Source: Planctomycetaceae bacterium (GTDB lineage: Bacteria; Planctomycetota; Planctomycetia; Planctomycetales; Planctomycetaceae). From it: DNA of 32,837 bases. Below are positions 26,269 to 32,837 of this stretch, one piece after another (positions within the stretch are counted from its first letter, which is position 1; every line of letters begins with the position of its first letter). The translations under genes were made by a program, and so were the position numbers. Location of the stretch: the NCBI GenBank assembly GCA_020426515.1, contig JAGQPW010000005.1:58083-90919 (forward strand), in the 5' to 3' direction. The notes under the pieces were generated by a model. The model ran no database searches and was not told the origin of the DNA. It saw only the letters and a list, made by a program, of their open reading frames with translations.

Positions 26269-28374
26269 TCAGGCCGTTGCCCCGATTTCCGGCTGGCTGC
26301 GTCGTTGCCCCGCGATCACCGTTTCAACTACCAGCAATCCCAGGACAGTCAGCAGCAGCCACCGCCACCACTGCTGTTGAGCCTCCAATTCCCGATTCAG
26401 CAGCTGCCGCTCACTCATGGCATCGGCCGACGGGTTCTCGTGACCTTCGGATTCCAACAGGACACCGGCGGCTTCCAGCACATCCAGCGACAATGGAGCC
26501 GTGTCCGATTCTTCCGGCGGCAGATTGACGACCAGCTCCGCACCGGTCGTCGACGCCTCTTCCGACGAATTGCCAATCCGCCAGCGTCCTGGAGCCTCGA
26601 ACTTCAGGACTTCCGTAGAGGGCAGTTGTCGAGGCTGTTCCCGCCCCTGCTGCACCCACAGTGAGTTCTGATCGGCACTCAAGATCTCGCTCAGCCGCAG
26701 CGACTCTCCCACTGTGAACTGTACTCGCGTCAGCGCTGGTGGGCGTCCCGCCTCCAGCAGCGCGTTCATCAATGGAGGAAACTTACTCCAGACAGCCAGC
26801 TCACTCTCCTCACGAGCCCAACTCGCCGCCAGCAGCAACACTTGCCCGGCCCCCTGCGGCCATTGCACCAGTGCAGGCCGCCCATCCTCAAATTCCCACA
26901 CAACCTGGCCGTCTGCAAGTCCCTCCTTGGGCAGCTCGCGGCGTTTCCAGAATCGCAGTTTCGTGAAATCAGAAAACCGAGGGTCATCAAAAGGCTGCAT
27001 CAGTGGATGCTTCAGATCAACCTGCCCCAGCATGAAGTAGTCATCCGCACTGGCATCAGCGATGGTGACGGGGGGCTGCCCCAGTAGGTCAAACAGTCCC
27101 GCAGTCTGTTCGGCAGACGTTCCCACGTACAACACACTGGCGCCGCGCTGCGCCTGTTGCCGCATCCACTCCAGCTGCTCGCCATCAGGAGAAGTCGCGC
27201 AGAGAATCAACGCCGCCTCTTCGGGACGCTCAGCGGCTTCGGCCTTCGACCAATCAACAATCCGCACCACGCGACGGGAGGTTTCCGGAAAGAGTGGTTC
27301 CAGAAAGAAATGCAGTGAAGCTGTTGTGGAATCGCCAATCCAGACAATCTCCGCAGGCCAACGGGCTCGACTCGCCACCTGGGCAATGTTGTCAAAGGGA
27401 TGATCATCACCCGTCAGCACCAGTCGACTGCTGCGAATCTCCGGTGATCGCTCGGGGGCTCGAATCACTCGGCTCTGCCCTGCAGGCACATACACCGGCT
27501 GCGAAGTCGCATTTTCGTAGGCGTTGTCGATCTCTGTACTGAATTCATCGAGCCACGACAGGAGAAACAGACTCTCTGTGGAGCCCGGAGCATTCGAGAC
27601 TCGCACTCGCACGATGTCTTCACTCGCCGCAGGATCATCCAGCACTTGAATGGCAGCATTCGTGGGTGAGGCCGACTTCCCCACGTCCAGCAGCTGCACC
27701 TGAACTTCGGATGGCCACGCAAACCCCTGCAAGTCTTCCCAGTGACTCCCCTGCTGCAAGTCGGAGATCAACACGATCGTGCGTGCTTCCCGATGCTGAT
27801 ACTCCAGATCCGCCAGTTCCTCTGCAGCCTTGATCAGCGCACTGTCGAGAACCGTCCTGCGCCATCCGGGAGACTCTTCGGCCAATCGTTCTCGTACAAG
27901 AGGAGCACGCTGGTCCACCGGCAACTGATCCCATGCCGCTGCGCTCACGAGCACGCGCTGGGATGAATCGAACAGCACACAGGAAAGCGAGTCTTCGGGT
28001 TGAGTCTCTTCCAGTATGCGATCGACCCGACTTCGGACTTCATCCCACAGTCCATCGCGCTGCAGGCTCGCCGAGATATCGACCAGGAGTGTGATCTGTC
28101 GTCCCGGCTTCTTCTCTCCTGCCGCAGTCTCCGGAACGCGCCAGAACGGGCGGGCAAATGCCGCTGCCAGCAGCACCAGCACACTCACTCGCAACAGCAG
28201 CAACAGCCAGTCTTCAATGCGACTGCGCTTCGTCATCCGTGGCGGCGATGGCTGCAGAAACATCACACTGCTGAACACCTGCCGTCCACGCGGTGTCCGC
28301 CGTATCAGATGGAACAGGATCGGCCCCACCACAGCGAGACCGGCCAGCAAATACAGCGGTGCCAGGAATGACAT
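26269..28374 (-). CDS. BatA-type membrane protein with von Willebrand A domain
   Basis: A 701-residue protein. The ATG at 28374 gives the standard family N-terminus MSFLAPLYLLAGLAVVGPILFHLI; a GTG three codons earlier is possible. Two N-terminal membrane segments (about 5-24 and 57-75) form the BatA double-transmembrane region. A VWA domain begins near 93 with the MIDAS motif DISAS (Asp99, Ser101, Ser103). The long middle part (about 265-600) looks like a periplasmic glutamine-amidotransferase-like/beta region. A final membrane helix lies near 672-692 (WWRWLLLTVLGLLVVE). BatA proteins often work with MoxR ATPases and DUF58 proteins. None is adjacent here. The upstream SIS gene ends 46 bases away on the same strand. 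Confidence 0.85.
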   Translation of the reverse strand: MSFLAPLYLLAGLAVVGPILFHLIRRTPRGRQVFSSVMFLQPSPPRMTKRSRIEDWLLLLLRVSVLVLLAAAFARPFWRVPETAAGEKKPGRQITLLVDISASLQRDGLWDEVRSRVDRILEETQPEDSLSCVLFDSSQRVLVSAAAWDQLPVDQRAPLVRERLAEESPGWRRTVLDSALIKAAEELADLEYQHREARTIVLISDLQQGSHWEDLQGFAWPSEVQVQLLDVGKSASPTNAAIQVLDDPAASEDIVRVRVSNAPGSTESLFLLSWLDEFSTEIDNAYENATSQPVYVPAGQSRVIRAPERSPEIRSSRLVLTGDDHPFDNIAQVASRARWPAEIVWIGDSTTASLHFFLEPLFPETSRRVVRIVDWSKAEAAERPEEAALILCATSPDGEQLEWMRQQAQRGASVLYVGTSAEQTAGLFDLLGQPPVTIADASADDYFMLGQVDLKHPLMQPFDDPRFSDFTKLRFWKRRELPKEGLADGQVVWEFEDGRPALVQWPQGAGQVLLLAASWAREESELAVWSKFPPLMNALLEAGRPPALTRVQFTVGESLRLSEILSADQNSLWVQQGREQPRQLPSTEVLKFEAPGRWRIGNSSEEASTTGAELVVNLPPEESDTAPLSLDVLEAAGVLLESEGHENPSADAMSERQLLNRELEAQQQWWRWLLLTVLGLLVVETVIAGQRRSQPEIGATA

Positions 28375-28420
28375 CACCTGCACTCAACTCCATAGACAGG
28401 CCAGTCCGACGGGTGTCAGC

Positions 28421-29440
28421 TCAGCCGGTGAACTCGTTGCCCACTTTGCGTGCGCGCTGTGGTGTATCCAGATCAATTCCCAGACACAGCCCCACCTCAA
28501 CCAGCACATTCCAGCCAGCACACATCTGCACGAACGGTGCCAGATCGCCAGCCGATGGAACGCGAATGGTGGGGAACAGCGTGTCACGATCAGCAATCGC
28601 AATAATTGTCATCCCCACGCCCTTTCCCAACACCTCGGCGAATTTCTCTTCGGAGTCCGGATAAGGATCGACCCACAGCACCACATCGTCCGCCTGCATG
28701 ACTTCTTCAATGCCATGCACCGCGTAGGTTCCCTCCAGATAGTCAGCCGCCTTGCGTGTGATCTCGTTGGTCTTGAGAGTCAATTCTTCGACAACTCCAT
28801 CATTCCGCCCCGCCCAATAGATGGTTCCCGCACGAGCAATTTTTTCCGTGAGTTGCGGATCAATCTGTGTTGTCAGGGCGGTCTGCATGTGACTTGCCAG
28901 TTCATCAAGTCGACCGGCCAGCGACTTCTGGCCCACGGTCGCTTCCAGTAGCGCCCGGTAGAACAGCGCCTGCTCAACAACACTCTTCGTCGCCGCCACT
29001 GCGCCTTCTTTCCCGCAGGTCAGCACATATCCCTTGTTGGCCAGCGATTCGAGCATCGAATCCGCAAAGGCTGTGAGGCTATACCGGTGTTGATGCCCGC
29101 TTTCAGCCAGCTTCTTGAACAGACCAATCACCTCGGCAGTACGTCCGGAGTTCGACAGTGCGAACACGGCCCAGTCGCTCAGGTTGTATTCCTGCGCCTG
29201 CCGACCCGCCTCCGTCCTCAGGGTCAGATTCCAACCCTGTCGGCTTGCATGCTGCATCACGCTCTTGGCCGGAAAAATACGACTCGACCCTTCTCCGGTC
29301 AGCAGCAATCGACCCACCTGGGCAATCGCAGCGGCGGCTTCGGACACGCAATCCGGTTGAAAGCTTCGCACAATCTCGGGCGTCGCGAGCATGTCTCGCG
29401 TCAGGCCAAACTTCGTGTATCGATCGTCTTGCAAATTCAT
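28421..29440 (-). CDS. SIS-domain sugar-phosphate isomerase/deaminase, GlmS C-terminal-like
   Basis: A 339-residue protein with the ATG at 29440 (no clear ribosome-binding site; longer frame to 29539 is unconvincing). Two SIS domains are seen: the first with LLTGEGSSRIFPAK near 46 and ALSNSGRTAEV near 94; the activity loop has CGKEGAVAATKSVVEQA near 143-160; the second has IYWAGRNDGVVEELTLKTNEI near 205-225. This matches the isomerase half of glucosamine-6-phosphate synthase (GFAT) without its glutaminase domain, as in AgaS/FrlB-type enzymes acting on phosphosugars. The exact substrate is unknown. It is cytoplasmic and divergent from citrate synthase. Confidence 0.83.
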   Translation of the reverse strand: MNLQDDRYTKFGLTRDMLATPEIVRSFQPDCVSEAAAAIAQVGRLLLTGEGSSRIFPAKSVMQHASRQGWNLTLRTEAGRQAQEYNLSDWAVFALSNSGRTAEVIGLFKKLAESGHQHRYSLTAFADSMLESLANKGYVLTCGKEGAVAATKSVVEQALFYRALLEATVGQKSLAGRLDELASHMQTALTTQIDPQLTEKIARAGTIYWAGRNDGVVEELTLKTNEITRKAADYLEGTYAVHGIEEVMQADDVVLWVDPYPDSEEKFAEVLGKGVGMTIIAIADRDTLFPTIRVPSAGDLAPFVQMCAGWNVLVEVGLCLGIDLDTPQRARKVGNEFTG

Positions 29441-29654
29441 GATCAGTTGCGGTTGAAAACTCAAGATGCGTTCAAATGGGAAACCACATCCTACCCCGGT
29501 GATCCCGGCAGAGCGAGTGAACAGACATCCTTCGCTCATGCCCGTACGTTCACTGGCAACTCCCTCCCCCCAGTGGTAGCATCGCGAGGCATGGAAGGAA
29601 GCGGACGTGGAGTGCGTCTGAGGTTGTCACGCTAAGTCCCCAAGGAGGGTCATC

Positions 29655-30776
29655 GTGGAAGTCGAACGCTATTTTCCCGGTTTACGAGGCGTCGTGGCCG
29701 GTGAGACTGAGATCTGCCGTCTCGATGGGGGACTGCAGTACCGAGGCTACTGCATTCACGACCTCGCCGAACAATCAAGCTTTCTCGAAGTGGCTTACCT
29801 GCTGCTCTTCGACGAGCTTCCAACCGAAGACCACTTCGCTGACTATCTCAGTGTTCTGACCGAAGAACAAACGCTGCCACCAGTCGTTCATTCTGTTTAC
29901 GAGTCGCTGCCGGCACATACCTCGGCGCTTGCTGCAGTTCGCACTGGTCTGTCACTTGTCAGTCACTTCGATCCACAGCCACACGAAGACCTGATGCATG
30001 CCGGTCCCGATCAGGCGCTGCGCATCATGGCCAAAGTTCCACTGCTGCTGGGAGCATGGCAGGCCCATCGCACCGGCGAACCAGTTCGCGAGCCACACCC
30101 TGAACTCAGCTACGTCGGTAACATCTACTACATGATCCAGGGGCAGATGCCTTCGGCGCTGTTTGAGCGCTGCTTCGAAATGGCATTGATCACGGCCATG
30201 GAACATGAATTCACGCCGTCATCATTCACAGCCCGCTGCATTGGCTCGACAAGGGCGAACATGTATGGCGCTGTCCTGGGTGCACTCGAAGCCTTCATCG
30301 GTACCCGGCATGGTGGCGGTGATGACCTGCCTCTGGAAGTGCTCGATCAGGCTGGCTCACCAGAACTGGCCGAAGACTTCATTGCAGGTCTCGATGCCAG
30401 CATTTCCATCCCCGGCTTTGGGCATCCCGTCTACCGCGATTGCGATCCGCGAGCAGCCGTCCTCGAACTCGCCTCCAGCCACCTGGCTCGTGCCTGCGGA
30501 CGAAACGACATGGAAGAACTCGCCGATGCCGTAGAGCGTGCCGTCTGGCAGCATCGCCGATTGCCTCCCAATGTCGACTGGCCCTGGTGTCGACTGATGT
30601 CGTACCTCGGTTTCGACCGCGACATGTTTCGCGCTCTATTCGTCACTTCCCGCATCATCGGCTGGTCAGCCCACGCGCTCGAACAATGCGAATGTTGCGA
30701 AGTTATTCGACCAAGAGCGCGTTATCGCGGCGCCGAAGACTGCCACTTCGAGCCCATGCGACAACGTCTGACCTGA
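29655..30776 (+). CDS. gltA: Citrate synthase
   Basis: This 373-residue enzyme condenses oxaloacetate and acetyl-CoA to citrate in the TCA cycle. The GTG at 29655 has AAGGAGGG at ideal spacing. It is the shorter type without the N-terminal regulatory extension of E. coli GltA. The catalytic and binding residues are present: His184 (MEHEFTPSSFTAR), His219 (IGTRHGGG), His257 (GFGHPVY) and Asp308 (PNVDWPW), with RIIGWSAHALEQ near 334. 2-methylcitrate synthase activity is possible, as the two share these motifs. It is divergent from the SIS gene; the 214-base gap shows no clear operator. Confidence 0.93.
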   Translation: MEVERYFPGLRGVVAGETEICRLDGGLQYRGYCIHDLAEQSSFLEVAYLLLFDELPTEDHFADYLSVLTEEQTLPPVVHSVYESLPAHTSALAAVRTGLSLVSHFDPQPHEDLMHAGPDQALRIMAKVPLLLGAWQAHRTGEPVREPHPELSYVGNIYYMIQGQMPSALFERCFEMALITAMEHEFTPSSFTARCIGSTRANMYGAVLGALEAFIGTRHGGGDDLPLEVLDQAGSPELAEDFIAGLDASISIPGFGHPVYRDCDPRAAVLELASSHLARACGRNDMEELADAVERAVWQHRRLPPNVDWPWCRLMSYLGFDRDMFRALFVTSRIIGWSAHALEQCECCEVIRPRARYRGAEDCHFEPMRQRLT

Positions 30777-30850
30777 TCCATTCACGTGAACTTCAACAGG
30801 GGACCTGGCGGTCACAACACGCGATCTCGCCACTTTCCTCACAGCGGACC

Positions 30851-31294
30851 ATGGCCGCCTCTCCCTCCTCGGAATTGATCGTCAACTCACGTGTTCGGGT
30901 CCCGTTCGCCGAGCTTGAATTCAATTTCGTTCGCAGTTCCGGCCCCGGCGGTCAAAACGTGAACAAGGTCAATTCTCAGGCACAGTTGCACTGGGATGTC
31001 GCCAGCAACTCAACGGTTCCCGAGGAGGTCAAGCTGCGACTGCAAACATTGCAGCGTCGACGCTTCACCAAGGAAGGCGTGCTGGTCCTCAACAGCCAGC
31101 GCTACCGCGATCAGGTCAAGAACCGTCAGGACTGCCTCGACAAACTGACAGCCATGCTGCAAGCTGCGGCCGAACGCCCCACTGTCCGCAAACCAACGCG
31201 AGTTTCCAGAGGCCAGAAGGAGGCTCGCCTGCGTGAGAAGCGGCAACAGTCGCAACGCAAGGCCCGCAGACAGCGCCCCGGATTCGATGACTGA
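30851..31294 (+). CDS. arfB: Ribosome-rescue peptidyl-tRNA hydrolase
   Basis: This 147-residue protein releases nascent chains from stalled ribosomes that lack a stop codon. The GGQ motif lies in SSGPGGQNVNKV (Gly33-Gly34-Gln35) and is followed by the class-I release-factor catalytic-domain pattern (NSQAQLHWDV, EGVLVLNSQRYRDQVKN). The protein has no codon-recognition domain. The C-terminal 35 residues are strongly basic (RVSRGQKEARLREKRQQSQRKARRQRPG), the tail that enters the mRNA channel in ArfB/YaeJ. The ATG at 30851 has a poor ribosome-binding site; the frame is open upstream but reads as a shadow of gltA. It overlaps the next gene by eight bases. Confidence 0.93.
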   Translation: MAASPSSELIVNSRVRVPFAELEFNFVRSSGPGGQNVNKVNSQAQLHWDVASNSTVPEEVKLRLQTLQRRRFTKEGVLVLNSQRYRDQVKNRQDCLDKLTAMLQAAAERPTVRKPTRVSRGQKEARLREKRQQSQRKARRQRPGFDD

Positions 31295-32075
31295 TCAACT
31301 CGCCCCTCCTGCCGAACAGCGTCCGGATGTCGCGAACAGCGAACCCGCCGGAGCGGCCCGCAACTCATCACGAGCATCCAGCCTGTCGACTTCACGCACA
31401 ACACTCTGGGCAGTTCCCACCACCTTGATGCTGCTGTCGCTGCTGTGCATGGCCACGATCGATGGCCCCATCGGCCATTGGATTCAATTGCACCCGCCAA
31501 TCAAACCGATTCGCGTCTTCTTTGAAGCGGCCGAACACTTTGGTACGCCCGCCGGACAGTTCCTGCTGCTGCTGGCGGTGGGCTGGAGTGCATTGCCAGC
31601 GCCTGCGGGAAATCGAAAGTCTCAATGGGATGTGCGCGTTCCAAGGATCTATGTCGGTGCTCTCATCTCAGGCCTGGCAGCCAACGTGTTCAAGATGTGC
31701 TTCACTCGCACCCGGCCACGAGCGTTCGCGTTTGAAGAACTCAACATCTGGGATGGCTTCGGACCCTTTTTCCCATTAGGAGCAGGGGGAGCCAGTGCGC
31801 AGAGTTTCCCTTCGGCTCACACCGCCTGCGCCGTTGGCTTCGCAGTTCTGCTGGGCTGGGCCTGGCCGGAGCGGCAGCGCGTCTTCTATCTGCTGGCAGC
31901 GCTCGTAGGACTCCAACGAATTCTGTGCAGTGCACACTTTCCCAGCGATGTTCTCGCCGGGGCCGCTGTCGGCTGGCTCACGGCCCAGATGTATGTTCGC
32001 GACTGCCTCGTTTCCCGCTGGTGGCTGCGACTGGAACAGCGGCTCGATCGCTGGTTGCGACCATCCGCATCCTGA
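31287..32075 (+). CDS. PAP2-family membrane phosphatase
   Basis: This 262-residue inner-membrane protein starts at the ATG at 31287, overlapping the arfB stop by eight bases, so translation is probably coupled. Its N-terminal 40 residues are polar and Ala/Ser/Pro-rich. Membrane segments follow. The acid-phosphatase signature is visible: K-x6-RP (KMCFTRTRPR), PSxH (SFPSAHTA) and R-x5-H-x3-D (RILCSAHFPSD). PAP2 enzymes act on phosphatidic acid, undecaprenyl diphosphate or similar lipid phosphates; which one cannot be told. It ends five bases from the convergent priA gene. Confidence 0.88.
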   Translation: MTDQLAPPAEQRPDVANSEPAGAARNSSRASSLSTSRTTLWAVPTTLMLLSLLCMATIDGPIGHWIQLHPPIKPIRVFFEAAEHFGTPAGQFLLLLAVGWSALPAPAGNRKSQWDVRVPRIYVGALISGLAANVFKMCFTRTRPRAFAFEELNIWDGFGPFFPLGAGGASAQSFPSAHTACAVGFAVLLGWAWPERQRVFYLLAALVGLQRILCSAHFPSDVLAGAAVGWLTAQMYVRDCLVSRWWLRLEQRLDRWLRPSAS

Positions 32076-32080
32076 CCGCG

Positions 32081-32837
32081 TTATCGCATGTCGCTCGGAT
32101 CGACATCGATCATGAACTCGACATCAGCCGGAACCTGCAGCTTCGGCATCACTTCGCGCCACAACTGCTGAATCGCCTCCACACTCGGGGCGTACAACAG
32201 GAAGTGATAGCGATAGTGCTTCTTCAGCTTCATCACCGGAGCGGGAGCCGGACCGAGCAGACGAATGGGAGGCTGCTGCGCAGCACCTGCCTGCTTGATG
32301 ATCTCCGCCAGTCGACGCGTTTCCGATTGTGTTAATGCATCGTCGAGCCCGCGGATCACGACGCGCGCCATCACCGAAAATGGCGGCGCCTGAATCGCTT
32401 CCCGGTTCTCCAGCTCGTACTTCGCGAACCCGAGATAGTCATGCTTCGCGGCAAACTGAATAACAGGTTCATCCGGCGACATCGTCTGCACCAGCACACG
32501 CCCCGCCTTCTCACCACGCCCAGTTCGCCCCGCCACCTGGGCGATCAACTGGAACGTCCGCTCCGAAGCCCGCAGGTCTGGCTGATGCAGCAGCGTGTCG
32601 GCATCAATCACTCCCACGAGGGTCACGTTCGGGAAGTCGAGCCCTTTCGCGATCATCTGCGTGCCCAGCAGAATGTCGACTTCACCATGCTGAAACTTGG
32701 TGAGCGCTTCATCGTGACTCCCCGGCTTCTTCATGGCATCGCTGTCCATTCGCAGGACGCGGTAGTCGGGAAACTTGGTGCGGACTTCCGCTTCCAGCCG
32801 CTGCGTTCCTGTTCCGAGATATCGCAGCCCCGGCATC
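32081..32837 (-). CDS. priA: Primosomal protein N' (PriA helicase), C-terminal part
   Basis: The 251 or so residues seen are the C-terminal third of a replication-restart helicase; the start lies beyond the right edge. Helicase C-lobe motifs are visible: LLGTQMIAKGLDFPNV, GVIDADTLLHQPDLRASERTFQLIAQVAGRTGR, then the PriA C-terminal domain (EAIQAPPFSVMARVVI and GPAPAPVMKLKKHYRYHFLL). PriA loads the replisome at collapsed forks. The metal-binding cysteines fall upstream, outside the window. The reading frame is open to the edge. Confidence 0.93.
   Translation of the reverse strand, partial: MPGLRYLGTGTQRLEAEVRTKFPDYRVLRMDSDAMKKPGSHDEALTKFQHGEVDILLGTQMIAKGLDFPNVTLVGVIDADTLLHQPDLRASERTFQLIAQVAGRTGRGEKAGRVLVQTMSPDEPVIQFAAKHDYLGFAKYELENREAIQAPPFSVMARVVIRGLDDALTQSETRRLAEIIKQAGAAQQPPIRLLGPAPAPVMKLKKHYRYHFLLYAPSVEAIQQLWREVMPKLQVPADVEFMIDVDPSDMR

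Noticed and set aside
29591..29635. 14-codon ORF ahead of gltA that could be a leader peptide
   Set aside because: It has no run of one amino acid, no alternative hairpins were evident and it has no clear start site.

Overview
The window is a gene-dense, moderately GC-rich stretch of bacterial chromosome. The gene content points to the phylum Planctomycetota, probably a Planctomycetaceae-like lineage. Clues are a secreted SGNH hydrolase fused to a DUF1080 domain, a large BatA-type von Willebrand protein, a Gly/Tyr/His-rich secreted protein, a Flp pilin with the processing motif G|PTAVEY, and several secreted or small proteins of unrecognised family. This assignment is inference from protein style; there is no rRNA or other marker gene. 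I saw no tRNA, insertion sequence, phage gene or CRISPR array.

Layout. 1-629 (minus) is a truncated protein of unknown function. 991-1332 is a secreted Gly/Tyr/His-rich protein followed by a good terminator. 1511-7132 (plus) holds a glycogen/alpha-glucan phosphorylase, a Sua5-type threonylcarbamoyl-AMP synthase, a secreted unknown and an M20 peptidase. 7445-13107 (plus) is a Tad (tight adherence) type IVc pilus cluster: Flp pilin, a 37-residue membrane ORF, the prepilin peptidase CpaA/TadV, CpaB/RcpC, the secretin CpaC/RcpA and the TadZ/CpaE localisation protein. The motor ATPase (TadA/CpaF) and platform proteins (TadB/TadC) are absent, and a membrane metallophosphoesterase follows instead. 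Almost every intergenic gap inside the cluster contains a perfect inverted repeat.

14313-20075 (minus) contains an ECHDC3-like crotonase, MiaB, the SGNH-DUF1080 protein, MutY, a small conserved-looking protein and a cysteine-free FmdB-like protein. 20222-24755 (plus) contains an atypical SDR, FabF, a membrane-anchored alpha/beta hydrolase and a secreted thioredoxin-fold protein with YHS-like repeats. 24768-29440 (minus) contains an unknown protein, a Fur regulator, the BatA-like VWA protein and a SIS-domain sugar-phosphate isomerase. 29655-32075 (plus) contains citrate synthase, the ribosome-rescue hydrolase ArfB and a PAP2 phosphatase. The window ends inside priA (minus).

How the genes work together. 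The only clear multi-gene machine is the Tad pilus set: pilin, its processing peptidase, the periplasmic and outer-membrane conduit, and the polar localisation factor. The rest are mostly housekeeping genes (tRNA modification, fatty-acid synthesis, TCA cycle, DNA repair, replication restart, ribosome rescue) with lineage-specific secreted proteins between them. The most interesting features are protein variants: a TadZ with neither Walker A lysine, a MutY with Glu at the catalytic Asp site, a crotonase without either catalytic Glu, an FmdB-like protein without cysteines, and a MiaB with an insertion in its TRAM domain.
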